Assembly (NCBI RefSeq): GCF_001984175.1 | Contig: NZ_MTQP01000064.1 | Coordinates: 62,001 to 126,000 of the forward strand | Direction of reading: 5' to 3' | DNA length: 64,000 nt | DNA from: Saccharothrix sp. ALI-22-I | GTDB taxonomy: Bacteria > Actinomycetota > Actinomycetes > Mycobacteriales > Pseudonocardiaceae | Part shown: piece by piece, positions 28,355 through 35,984 of the stretch | Layout of the letters: each line of letters starts with the position of its first letter | How positions within the stretch are numbered: the stretch's first letter is position 1 | Program-made: the position numbers and the translations under genes | The notes under the pieces: generated by a model | Told to the model about the DNA's origin: nothing | Databases searched by the model: none | The model's input: only the letters and a program-made list of their open reading frames with translations

Positions 28355-29152
28355 TCACACCAGTTCGACGACCTTGGCGGCCGTTCGCTCCAGTCCGACG
28401 AGAGATTGTCGGCTCGAACGGGGGTGCAGGGCGTGGACCGCCAGCCGGAACAACGTCGCCCGCAGGAGGATCTGCGGCCACTCGTCCAGGTGCGCCCAGC
28501 GCTGCAGGATGCCGTGATCCGCGCCACCCCAGGCGAGCGCGTCGACCGCGACGACCGCCGCGCCGTACGTGCCGGGACGCCAGTAGGCGACGAAGTCGAT
28601 GATGGCGGGGGCGGCGTCACCCGCGAACAGCACGTTGCCGAACAGGTCGCCGTGCACGACTTGCGGCTTGAGCGCGACCGGCTTGCGGTAGCCCGCGCAC
28701 AGCTCGAACAGCCGACCGCCCAGCTCGGGGTCGAGATCGACCTTCTCCTCGTCCCACGCGGCGCGGTCGGCGGTGGCGAACAGGTCGGTGCGGGCGTCCA
28801 GGAACCGGGGCTTGGTCAGCTCGGCGGTCGCCCGGTGCAGCTTCACGGCGACGTCCACGACCTCGTCGTGACGGGGCTCGGCCCGACCGGACAGGTACTT
28901 GGTGGCCGCCCAGCCGCCGACCACGTACCGGCCGTCGGTGGACCGCAAGGGTCTGGCGACACGCAGGTTGTCCACGTCCAGGGTGTCGAGGGTCTTGGCG
29001 ACCCACGTGGCCTCGGCCGGCTTGCCCGCCGGCCGGATGGCCGCGTCACCGCACCGCCACACCGGACCGCCGTCGATCAACTCCGGCTCGGCGTCCCGCG
29101 CGCCGAAAGCGGCGCGCACGTGCGACGGTGGCGGCTCCGGAGATGGGGTCAC
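28355..29152 (-). CDS. Kinase-fold phosphotransferase-like protein (TIGR02569 type)
   Basis: Protein of 265 aa with an aminoglycoside-phosphotransferase/choline-kinase fold. The Brenner-type catalytic loop appears as VVHGDLFGNVLF, and the metal-binding Asp as AIIDFVAYW. It resembles an actinobacterial family of unknown function (TIGR02569, which as I recall includes Rv3205c beside moeB1 in M. tuberculosis, matching this order). The GTG at 29152 has TAGCGT 7 nt upstream and no RBS. Substrate unknown. It lies 95 nt upstream of narB on the same strand, which may be chance adjacency after insertion of the nitrogen block. Confidence 0.7.
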   Translation of the reverse strand: MTPSPEPPPSHVRAAFGARDAEPELIDGGPVWRCGDAAIRPAGKPAEATWVAKTLDTLDVDNLRVARPLRSTDGRYVVGGWAATKYLSGRAEPRHDEVVDVAVKLHRATAELTKPRFLDARTDLFATADRAAWDEEKVDLDPELGGRLFELCAGYRKPVALKPQVVHGDLFGNVLFAGDAAPAIIDFVAYWRPGTYGAAVVAVDALAWGGADHGILQRWAHLDEWPQILLRATLFRLAVHALHPRSSRQSLVGLERTAAKVVELV

Positions 29153-29159
29153 GGCCGGC

Positions 29160-29165
29160 ACGCTA
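29160..29165 (-). promoter_or_regulatory. -10 box of a probable leaderless promoter
   Basis: TAGCGT on the minus strand ends 7 nt before the GTG at 29152. No Shine-Dalgarno sequence is present. Confidence 0.5.
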
Positions 29166-29268
29166 CCTGCACTCGGCGCGGTGTTGGTGGACCTCGGACC
29201 CCGAACATGTGGTGTCCGCACGTTCGACCTGACCGCAAAACGGCGGTCTCAGCATGAAGTCCAGGTCA

Positions 29269-29397
29269 CAGTGTTGAATTGCGCCGCCTCCGGCGTCGCG
29301 GGCGAGGTCGCCTGGAAGTCGGTCGTTCGTGCCTGATTTCCCACGATCGAAGAGCGTGACCGTCTGAAATCAGGCACGAACGACCGACGCGACCTCG
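29269..29397 (+). repeat. Dispersed 70-bp element, copy B, interrupted by a 23-bp inverted repeat
   Basis: Starts CAGTGTTGAATTGCGCCGCC and contains the hairpin arms GCGAGGTCGC (29303) and GCGACCTCGC (to about 29397). In copy C these arms are 10 nt apart; here a perfect inverted repeat lies between them (arms 29318-29340 and 29366-29388, with a 25-nt centre). The inner arms begin GTCGGTCGTTCGTGCC. Confidence 0.75.
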
Positions 29398-29400
29398 CGG

Positions 29401-29520
29401 TTGTCCACAGGGGGCGTCCGCGACCTCGTAGTTGTCCACAGGCGGGCGTCAGACCATCGCGGACTGTCAGCCCCGCCTGGCAGGATCAAGACCAGGGGAT
29501 CCCCTGGCGGGGACCCCTGC
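29401..29520 (+). repeat. DnaA-box/palindrome compound element, copy 1
   Basis: Two TTGTCCACA motifs (29401-29409 and 29432-29440), each preceded by GCGACCTCG, are followed by GGCAGGATCAAGA (29479) and the 16-bp perfect palindrome CCAGGGGATCCCCTGG (29492-29507). The set recurs at 33981-34083 and, inverted, at 59887-60011. It lies between the kinase-fold gene start and the moeZ stop, within a 379-nt interval that holds only repeats. Confidence 0.7.
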
Positions 29521-29531
29521 GAAGCGTCGGT

Positions 29532-30704
29532 TCAGTAGGTCGGCAGCGAGGGGTCCACCTCGCGGGCCCAGGCGAGCACGCCGCCACCCACGTGCACGGC
29601 GTCCTTGAACCCGGCCCGGTGCAGTGCGGCCAGTGCCTCGGCCGAACGGGCGCCGGACTTGCAGTGCAGCACGAGCGGCTTGTCCTGCGGGAGCTCCGCG
29701 AACGCCTCGCCCGACAGGATGCGGTCCTTCGGGATGAGCACCGAGCCCGGGATCTTCACGATCTCGTACTCGTGCGGCTCGCGGACGTCCACCAGCAGGA
29801 AGTCGTCGCCGGCGTCCTGCTTCTGCTTCAGCTCCAGCGGCGTGATCGTGTTGCCCGCGGCGGCCTGCTGCGCGTCGTCGGACACCACGCCGCAGAACGC
29901 CTCGTAGTCGATCAGCTCGGTGATCTTGATGCTCTCCGGGTCCTTGCGGATCTTGATGGTCCGGTAGGACATCTCCAGGGCGTCGTAGACCATGAGCCGG
30001 CCGAGCAGCGGGTCGCCGATGCCGGTCAGCAGCTTGATCGCCTCGGTCACCATGATCGAGCCGATCGACGCGCACAGCACGCCCAGCACGCCACCCTCGG
30101 CGCACGACGGCACCATGCCGGGCGGCGGCGGCTCGGGGTAGAGGTCGCGGTAGTTCAGGCCCTGGCCGTCCGGCGCGTCCTCCCAGAACACGCTGACCTG
30201 GCCCTCGAACCGGAAGATCGAGCCCCACACGTACGGCTTGCCCAGCAGCACGGCGGCGTCGTTGACCAGGTACCGGGTGGCGAAGTTGTCCGTGCCGTCC
30301 AGGATCAGGTCGTAGTCCCGGAAGATGTCGAGCGCGTTCTCCGAGTTCAGGTGCGTCTGGTGCAGCACCACCTTCACGAACGGGTTGATCTCGGCCACCG
30401 AATCACGCGCCGACTCGGCCTTGGGCTTGCCGATGTCGGACTGGCCGTGGATGACCTGGCGCTGGAGGTTCGACTCGTCGACGATGTCGAAGTCGACCAC
30501 GCCCAACGTGCCGACGCCCGCTGCGGCCAGGTAGAGCAGGGCCGGGCTGCCCAGACCGCCCGCCCCGACGACCAGGACCTTCGCGTTCTTCAGCCGCTTC
30601 TGCCCGTCGACCCCGACATCCGGGATGATCAGGTGGCGGCTGTAGCGCGCGACTTCTTCCTTGGTCAGCTCCGCTGCGGGCTCCACGAGCGGCGGAAGCG
30701 CCAT
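29532..30704 (-). CDS. moeZ: MoeZ: adenylyltransferase-sulfurtransferase (MoeB-rhodanese)
   Basis: ThiF/E1-like enzyme of 390 aa that adenylates the C-terminus of sulfur-carrier proteins (MoaD, ThiS, CysO) and then supplies sulfur. The ATP-binding core shows VLVVGAGGLGSPAL and the catalytic region LILDGTDNFATRY. A C-terminal rhodanese domain (about 290-390) carries the active-site Cys in LHCKSGARS. The ATG at 30704 follows a GAGGAGG RBS; the frame to 30749 has none. It supports molybdopterin synthesis, which NarB requires, though its position matches Rv3206c and is not specific to the nitrate block. Confidence 0.92.
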   Translation of the reverse strand: MALPPLVEPAAELTKEEVARYSRHLIIPDVGVDGQKRLKNAKVLVVGAGGLGSPALLYLAAAGVGTLGVVDFDIVDESNLQRQVIHGQSDIGKPKAESARDSVAEINPFVKVVLHQTHLNSENALDIFRDYDLILDGTDNFATRYLVNDAAVLLGKPYVWGSIFRFEGQVSVFWEDAPDGQGLNYRDLYPEPPPPGMVPSCAEGGVLGVLCASIGSIMVTEAIKLLTGIGDPLLGRLMVYDALEMSYRTIKIRKDPESIKITELIDYEAFCGVVSDDAQQAAAGNTITPLELKQKQDAGDDFLLVDVREPHEYEIVKIPGSVLIPKDRILSGEAFAELPQDKPLVLHCKSGARSAEALAALHRAGFKDAVHVGGGVLAWAREVDPSLPTY

Positions 30705-30780
30705 CTGAGTCCTCCTCGACGAAACATGTCCTGTACCGACGGACAACACCAGCCTGCCCGTACGTCTTCCCCGATGGGAA

Positions 30781-30803
30781 GTCGTCCCAAGGCGCGGGAC
30801 GAC
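30781..30803 (-). terminator. Hairpin after the DUF3152 gene
   Basis: GTCGTCCC and GGGACGAC form a perfect 8-bp stem with a 7-nt loop, 17 nt downstream of the DUF3152 stop. There is no T tract, as is common in actinobacteria. Confidence 0.5.
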
Positions 30804-30819
30804 CCTGCCGGGGCGTGTC

Positions 30820-31851
30820 CTACTGGGGCGCGACCGGGAACGGGTTCGGCTTGCACACCTTGCCGTCGGCGGTCACGGCGTTGCGGTCGCCGCCTGGGAC
30901 CGAGTTGAGCTGCGCGACGTAGTCGTTGGCCACGCCGAACGACTGCTGCATCATCACCGGGGCGAAGCCGCCGTCGACCGCGCAGCCCACGTGGCCGTTC
31001 TTGAGGGCGTGCCCCACCTCGTGGTTGATGGCGTAGGTGCGATAGCCGCTGATGTCGTTGCCGTAAACCTTCGCACCGCGCACCCAGCGGGCCGCGTTGA
31101 TGATCACCCGACCGCTCGTCGGGTGCCAGCACGACGCCTCGAACTGGATCGAGAACCCGCACATCGCGTGGGCGGTGTTCGTCGTGGTGAGGGCGATGGT
31201 GAAGTCGACGTCGCCGCCCTCGACCCGCTGCATGGCGGCCGTGCCGGTGCCGATCCAGCTGCGCGGGTCGGCCAGGATGCCGTCGACCGTCCGGGCGAAC
31301 GCCGCGGGGTCGCCGTTGTAGTCGGCCGGCTCGACGCCGTCCTCGATGGCGATCTCGTACTTGTACAGCTTGCCGGTGCCCGCCTGCGGAGTGCTGCCGG
31401 GGATCACCGCCCACGTGCCCACGCCCTGCTCGGAGAACTTCGGCCCGTCCGGCAGCTGCGCGGTCGGGAAGTTCTTCAGGTCCACCTCGACCGGCGGCTT
31501 CTCGGTGGCGGCGGGCGGGCCGGTGGTGGTCGGCGGGGTCGTCACGCCGGTGCCCGTGTCGGCGGCGGTGTCCGTCTCGCCGGTGTTCGTCGGCGCGGCG
31601 GTGTCCAGCACGACCAGGGCGGTGAGCACGAGCAGCACGGGGATGGCGTAGATGCGCCAGCCGTAGCTCGCGATCAGGCCTTTCATGCCCTTGCGACGCT
31701 TGCGGCGCTTGCGGCCGGCCGGTTCCCAGGACGCGGCCAGCGGCTCCGCGCCGGTGCGGCGCGTGCCGCGGCGGTAGCGGTCCTCGGACAGCGACGGCCG
31801 GTCATCAGCGGACGGCGCCGTCTCACGCTCGCCCTGCGACGTCCGGTTCAC
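30820..31851 (-). CDS. DUF3152 membrane-anchored metallopeptidase-like protein
   Basis: Membrane-anchored protein of 343 aa. A basic cytoplasmic N-terminus with an RKRRKRRKG patch precedes one helix (about 67-83). A Thr/Pro-rich linker and an extracytoplasmic DUF3152 domain follow. The domain contains HEVGHALKNGH, a gluzincin/metzincin-like HExxH zinc motif with a further His, so peptidase activity is plausible but unproven for the family. Four Cys suggest disulphides. The GTG start has CACCCT 7 nt upstream, which may be a degenerate leaderless promoter. From memory it corresponds to Rv3207c, next to moeB1. Confidence 0.85.
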   Translation of the reverse strand: MNRTSQGERETAPSADDRPSLSEDRYRRGTRRTGAEPLAASWEPAGRKRRKRRKGMKGLIASYGWRIYAIPVLLVLTALVVLDTAAPTNTGETDTAADTGTGVTTPPTTTGPPAATEKPPVEVDLKNFPTAQLPDGPKFSEQGVGTWAVIPGSTPQAGTGKLYKYEIAIEDGVEPADYNGDPAAFARTVDGILADPRSWIGTGTAAMQRVEGGDVDFTIALTTTNTAHAMCGFSIQFEASCWHPTSGRVIINAARWVRGAKVYGNDISGYRTYAINHEVGHALKNGHVGCAVDGGFAPVMMQQSFGVANDYVAQLNSVPGGDRNAVTADGKVCKPNPFPVAPQ

Positions 31852-31932
31852 GGCAACCAGGGTGCCACAACCCCACCCCTAGGGCGGAGCGCAGGTGACC
31901 TGCGCGTCATCGACGATCTGAACCGATCCAAC

Positions 31933-32919
31933 TCACCACGCCTCCCGGTCCGCCGCCTCCCACATGCCCACCACGGCACGGGCCACCGACACCGGCCGTT
32001 CCATCTGCGCCACGTGCCCGGTCCGGGGCAGCACGAGCAGCCGCCCGCGCGGGATCAGCCGGGCCACCCTGGGCGCCTTGCGCACGCTGACCAGCCGGTC
32101 CTCGGTACCCCACACCACCAGCGTCGGCGCGGTGATCTTCGGCGCCAGCAGCCACATCGACTTCGACCGGGGCACCAGCCAGCTGCGGATCAGGTCGATC
32201 GTGCTGGCGCTCAGCGCGCTGCCCGCCCACGCCTGCGCGGACCTCTCGGTGTACTCCTGCTCGCTCTGCTCGATCCGGTTCGGCGGCACCGAGTGGGGGT
32301 TCGCGAAGCACAGCCGGAGCATCTGGTGAGTGCGCTCACGCGGCGTCACGGCGGCCAGCTGTTCCCGCACCCGCGGGCCGACGACCGGCAGGAACGCCAG
32401 CGGCAACCGTGGGTCCGACACCCGGCGCAGGCTCGGCCGCAGGTCCGGCACGGCGGGCGAGACCAGGGTCAGGGTGCGCACCAGGTCGGGGCGGGCCGCG
32501 GCGACCATCAACGTGATCGCGCCGCCCATCGAGTTGCCGAACAGGTGCACCGGGGCGGGACCGAGCGATTCGATGTACTCGATGACGACCCGCGCGTGGG
32601 TGGCCATCCGGAAGTCGTAGCCGTCGATCGGCTCGGACCGGCCGAACCCCGGCAGGTCCAGCGCGTGACCCTCGACGTGTTCGGAGAGCTGCGCGGCCAG
32701 GTCCGTCCAGTTCGTCGCCGAACCGCCCAGTCCGTGCACGTAAACGGCCGTGGAATCGGTCGGCCCGGGGGTGCGCCGGACGTGCACGCTGTGCCCGCCG
32801 ACCTGGACGTAGTCACCAGGCCAAGGCTGGATCGTTGTGTCCAGCGCGGGCAGCGGCGCGGCGGACAGGGGCACGTGGGTGATGGCGGTTCTGCGCGCCT
32901 CCAGGACGTGGGTCACCAC
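31933..32919 (-). CDS. Alpha/beta-hydrolase
   Basis: Alpha/beta-hydrolase fold protein of 328 aa. The oxyanion region VHGLGGS, nucleophile elbow GNSMGG, acid Asp in GTEDRLV and catalytic His in TGHVAQME form a complete triad. No signal peptide is present. It is divergent from the TetR gene at 33054 (134-nt gap), so the regulator may control it. In M. tuberculosis lipV occupies a nearby place, but whether this is its orthologue cannot be judged by eye. Substrate unknown; an ester or lactone is likely. Confidence 0.85.
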   Translation of the reverse strand: MVTHVLEARRTAITHVPLSAAPLPALDTTIQPWPGDYVQVGGHSVHVRRTPGPTDSTAVYVHGLGGSATNWTDLAAQLSEHVEGHALDLPGFGRSEPIDGYDFRMATHARVVIEYIESLGPAPVHLFGNSMGGAITLMVAAARPDLVRTLTLVSPAVPDLRPSLRRVSDPRLPLAFLPVVGPRVREQLAAVTPRERTHQMLRLCFANPHSVPPNRIEQSEQEYTERSAQAWAGSALSASTIDLIRSWLVPRSKSMWLLAPKITAPTLVVWGTEDRLVSVRKAPRVARLIPRGRLLVLPRTGHVAQMERPVSVARAVVGMWEAADREAW

Positions 32920-33053
32920 TCCAGGATGCCTGCTCGCGCGTCCTACGAAACGAGAAGCTTTCCCGGAACGCTGCTACCAGCGAGTAAGGTTGCCGACGAG
33001 CCGGAAGGGCAATCCCTTTCCGGTTCCGCGATTATTGGTTGGCTGGAGGCACC

Positions 33054-33701
33054 ATGACGGAGACGGCCCAGACTGCGGTCGGGCACCACGGCGGCGCGGC
33101 GGGGCGGGGTGTACGACTCCCACGCACCGCTCGACGTGCCCAGTTGCTGGCCGCGGCGCAGGACGTGTTCGTGACCAACGGCTACCACGCCGCCGCGATG
33201 GACGAGATCGCCGAGCGCGCCGGCGTCAGCAAGCCGGTGCTCTACCAGCACTTCCCCGGCAAGCTCGAGCTGTACATGGCGCTGCTGGAGTCCCACGTGG
33301 ACGAGCTGGTGAACCGCGTGCGCGGTGCGCTGGCGTCCACCACGGACAACAAGCAGCGGGTCAAGGCCGCGGTCGCCGCGTTCTACGACTTCGTGGACGG
33401 CGAGGGCCAGGCGTTCCGGATGGTGTTCGAGTCGGACCTGCGCGGCGAGCCCGCGGTGGCGCGTGCCGTCGAGCGGGCGACGACGGACAGCGTGGAGGCG
33501 ATCACCGACACCATCACCGCCGACGCCGGCCTGGACGAGCACCGGGCCCGGTTGCTGGCGGTGGGTCTGGTGGGGTTGAGCCAGGTCACGGCACGCGCGT
33601 GGCTGGCGGACGACCGGAAGCTGGCGAAGGAAGACGCGATCGCCCTGATCTCGAACCTCGCCTGGCGGGGCATCGGCGGCGGCTTCCCGTTGCAGCACTG
33701 A
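33054..33701 (+). CDS. TetR-family transcriptional regulator
   Basis: TetR-type repressor of 215 aa. The helix-turn-helix is in residues about 40-72 (GYHAAAMDEIAERAGVSKPV then LYQHFPGK). The ligand domain follows. The ATG at 33054 has GGAGG six bases upstream. It is divergent from an alpha/beta-hydrolase gene. From memory, position and sequence style match Rv3208, next to the DUF3152 gene. No clear palindromic operator was found in the 134-nt divergent gap. Its stop codon lies in a 20-nt direct duplication (gagcacgacagcgag repeated at 33701-33736). Confidence 0.85.
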   Translation: MTETAQTAVGHHGGAAGRGVRLPRTARRAQLLAAAQDVFVTNGYHAAAMDEIAERAGVSKPVLYQHFPGKLELYMALLESHVDELVNRVRGALASTTDNKQRVKAAVAAFYDFVDGEGQAFRMVFESDLRGEPAVARAVERATTDSVEAITDTITADAGLDEHRARLLAVGLVGLSQVTARAWLADDRKLAKEDAIALISNLAWRGIGGGFPLQH

Positions 33702-33733
33702 GCACGACAGCGAGACAGCACTGAGCACGACAG

Positions 33734-33766
33734 CGAGTGGGGCCGTCCCGACGACGGCCCCACTCG
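33734..33766 (+). terminator. Strong hairpin after the TetR gene
   Basis: CGAGTGGGGCCGTC (33734-33747) and GACGGCCCCACTCG (33753-33766) form a perfect 14-bp stem with a 5-nt loop, 33 nt after the TetR stop. The 15-bp tandem repeat begins directly at its 3' foot. Confidence 0.7.
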
Positions 33767-33915
33767 TCGTGCTTCACCTCGTCGTGCTCCACCTCGTCGT
33801 GCTCCACCTCGTCGTGCTCCACCCCGTCGTGCTCCACCCCGTCGTGCTCCACCCCGTCGTGCTCCACCCCGTCGTGCTCCACCCCGTCGTGCTCCACCCC
33901 GTCGTGCCCTAACCC
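33766..33915 (+). repeat. 15-bp tandem repeat, nine near-identical units
   Basis: Units of 15 nt (GTCGTGCTCCACCCC, with CCTC in the first three) run from 33766 to 33900 with almost no change, then decay to about 33950. Both strands stay open because 15 is a multiple of three. The resulting peptides (GVEHD repeats on the minus strand) are not supported by any start or codon bias, so it is read as a non-coding minisatellite. Confidence 0.85.
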
Positions 33916-33980
33916 GTCATTCACCCCGTCGTTCACGACAGCGGTGTTCACCACAGCGCCCGGTTCACCACAACGCCCGG

Positions 33981-34083
33981 TTGTCCACAGCTGCGCCGGT
34001 TGTCCACAGGCCGGCCGCGATCGCGCGGGATTGTCGGTGTTTGCCGGCAGGATCAAAACAAGGGGTTCCCCTTGCCGGGGGAC
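33981..34083 (+). repeat. DnaA-box/palindrome compound element, copy 2
   Basis: TTGTCCACA at 33981-33989 and 34000-34008 is followed by TTGTCGGTG, GCCGGCAGGATCAAAA (about 34043) and the 16-bp perfect palindrome CAAGGGGTTCCCCTTG (34059-34074), then CCGGGGGAC. Compared with copy 1 the two outer bases of each palindrome arm have changed together (CC/GG to CA/TG). Confidence 0.75.
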
Positions 34084-34089
34084 GCTTGG

Positions 34090-35025
34090 TCAACGACGGT
34101 CATGGGTGGCTGGCGATGGGTGGCCGGTCATGGGCGGCTGGCGATGAGCGGCTGCGGTGATGTGTGCTCTGACCTCGGTCGCTCTTTCCAGGGGCAGCAT
34201 GTGACCGGCACCGAGGTGGATCACCAGCTCGGCGTGTGGCAGTTCGTCGGCTAGCACCCTCGCGTGGCGCAAAGGCGTGAGGCGGTCCTCCGCACCCGCC
34301 AGGACCACCGACGGGATGTCGGCGAACGCGGCCAGTGCCTTGCGCCGGTCGTGCTCGTTCAGCGAGTCGCGGAAGCCGACCATGCTCACCGGGTGGCACC
34401 GGCCGACCATGGCGGCCGTCATCGCGACGTGCCGCCACGACGGTCGCTTGCCGAACAGCAGCCACCGCAGGCCCGGCCGGGCGACTTCCGTTCGGCGCAG
34501 GAGCTCCGCCCGCCGAAACCGGGCGATCCGGCGGTTGACCACCTTCTCCCCCGCCATGAACGCCCGGCCGAACGCGGTGGGCAACCCGAGCGTCGAGTCG
34601 GCAAGTTCACCCGAAGAGGTGGCTACCAGGACCACGCCGGCGACGCGGTCGAGCAGCGAGAGGTGCTGCTCGGCCAACGCCATGATCGTCATCCCGCCCA
34701 TGGAGTGCCCGACCAGCACGATCCGGCCGGTGGGCACCCGTGCCGCGATCAGCTCGGCCAGGTCGTCGGCGCACTGGGCGATGGTGGCCGTCCCGAGCGG
34801 CGCGGGCGCCGAGCCGCCGTGACCCCGGTGGTCGTACCGCAGCACCCGGCCCGGCAACTCCGCGGCCACCAGGTCCCACGACGTGTGGTCCAACGTCCAG
34901 CCGTGCAGCAGCACGGTCGTCAGCTCCGCGTCCCGCGGCCCGTCGTCCACGACGTGCAACGCGGTGCCGTCCGAGGTCACGAACCGCTGGTCGACCTCCC
35001 GGCTCACACCCGTCCGGGCGCTCAT
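34090..35025 (-). CDS. Alpha/beta-hydrolase coupled to the AurF-type oxygenase
   Basis: Alpha/beta-hydrolase of 311 aa with LHGWTLDH, nucleophile elbow GHSMGGM, acid Asp in GAEDRLTP and His in GAGHMLPLE. The ATG at 35025 overlaps the stop of the diiron oxygenase gene as ATGA, so the two proteins are made together and probably act in one pathway. The C-terminal tail is His/Pro-rich. The substrate is unknown. The nearest downstream feature is compound element copy 2, which begins 7 nt beyond its stop. Confidence 0.85.
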   Translation of the reverse strand: MSARTGVSREVDQRFVTSDGTALHVVDDGPRDAELTTVLLHGWTLDHTSWDLVAAELPGRVLRYDHRGHGGSAPAPLGTATIAQCADDLAELIAARVPTGRIVLVGHSMGGMTIMALAEQHLSLLDRVAGVVLVATSSGELADSTLGLPTAFGRAFMAGEKVVNRRIARFRRAELLRRTEVARPGLRWLLFGKRPSWRHVAMTAAMVGRCHPVSMVGFRDSLNEHDRRKALAAFADIPSVVLAGAEDRLTPLRHARVLADELPHAELVIHLGAGHMLPLERATEVRAHITAAAHRQPPMTGHPSPATHDRR

Positions 35026-35921
35026 CCGAGCAGGAACGACCGACGCCACGCCCGCATCCCGGGCCTGCCGATCAGACCGACCTCGTCCAGGAACTTCATG
35101 ATCCGCTCCCCCGACCAGCGGATGGTCTCCTGCCAGTGCGGGTTGGCCAGCGCGGCCTTGTGCGCCACGTCCTTGTCCAGCCCGACGGCCGCGTACACGT
35201 CCGGGTTGACGAGCGAGCGGGTGATGAACATGGACGTCGTCGCGATCAGCCACCGCTGGTAGGGCAGCTCTTTCTTGGTCAACTCCGCCATCCCCCGGAC
35301 GACCTCCTCGCGCGCGAACCGCACGTGCCGGGCCTCTTCGAGCACGTGGATCCGGTTGACCATGCGCACCAGCGGCTGCACGGTCTCGTCGGCCATGGTC
35401 TCGCGCTGCAACCGGTCCAGGATCTCCTCGGCGACCAGGATCGACCCGTACAGCGCGGGGCCGTAGCCGATCACCGGGAGCAGTTTGCCCAGCTGGTAGG
35501 TGTACTGACTGGGGCCGTAGGGCGGGCAGCCGATCGTCTCCACCATCCGCGCGAACATCGTGGAGTGGCGGCACTCGTCGGCGACCTCGGTCAGCGCGTA
35601 CTGCGCGTGCTTGGTCGTCGGGTCCGAGCGGTAGACCTCCTTGAGCAGCATCTGCATCAGCAGGATCTCGAACCACAGGCCGACACTCGCGACGCTGGCG
35701 ACCTCGTGCCGTGACAGCTCGATGCGCTGCTCCGGGCTCATCCGGTCCCACAGTTCGGTGCCGTAGAGCGAGCACCGGTGCTCGGGGGTGTACCGCAGGC
35801 CGTCCACCAGCGGTGCGGACCAGTCGATGTCGACCTCGGGGTCGTAGAACTTGTCGGCCGAGGAGTTGAGCAGACGTTCGGCGGTCTTCTCGCGGTCCGC
35901 GACCTTCAAGATCCTCGTCAT
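35022..35921 (-). CDS. AurF-type diiron N-oxygenase-like protein
   Basis: Ferritin-like diiron protein of 299 aa resembling the p-aminobenzoate N-oxygenase AurF family (PF11583). Iron-ligand motifs are visible as EVADECRHSTMF and EEARHVRFAREE, with an earlier Glu in a predicted helix. AurF oxidises aryl-amines, but many actinobacterial relatives have no known substrate. The ATG at 35921 has a GGAGGG RBS. It is divergent from a TetR gene, with a perfect palindromic operator between them, and is translationally coupled to an alpha/beta-hydrolase, forming a self-contained cassette. Confidence 0.8.
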   Translation of the reverse strand: MTRILKVADREKTAERLLNSSADKFYDPEVDIDWSAPLVDGLRYTPEHRCSLYGTELWDRMSPEQRIELSRHEVASVASVGLWFEILLMQMLLKEVYRSDPTTKHAQYALTEVADECRHSTMFARMVETIGCPPYGPSQYTYQLGKLLPVIGYGPALYGSILVAEEILDRLQRETMADETVQPLVRMVNRIHVLEEARHVRFAREEVVRGMAELTKKELPYQRWLIATTSMFITRSLVNPDVYAAVGLDKDVAHKAALANPHWQETIRWSGERIMKFLDEVGLIGRPGMRAWRRSFLLG

Positions 35922-35951
35922 CGGGTCCCTCCCCGGAAGTATGTGATACTT

Positions 35952-35977
35952 GAAGTAACGGTTACTTCTGGTAGCGT
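35952..35977 (+). promoter_or_regulatory. TetR operator and leaderless -10 in the divergent gap
   Basis: GAAGTAAC-G-GTTACTTC (35952-35968) is a perfect 8+1+8 palindrome midway between the divergent oxygenase and TetR genes. TAGCGT (35972-35977) lies 7 nt before the TetR ATG, so the operator sits between the -35 and -10 positions of a leaderless TetR promoter. Autoregulation plus control of the oxygenase operon is the simple reading. Confidence 0.7.
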
Positions 35978-35984
35978 GCGTCAC

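Noticed and set aside
29401-29440. Chromosomal origin (oriC) at one of the DnaA-box clusters
   Set aside because: Only two or three boxes per site and no dnaA, dnaN, recF, rpmH, parA or gyrase gene in the window.
33766-33915. CRISPR array
   Set aside because: Direct 15-bp tandem units with no spacers and no cas genes; the 22-bp array at 18491 is rejected for the same reason.
33586-34056. Minus-strand ORF with GVEHD repeats
   Set aside because: It is open only because the repeat unit is 15 nt; no RBS, no codon bias outside the repeat, and it overlaps the TetR gene end.
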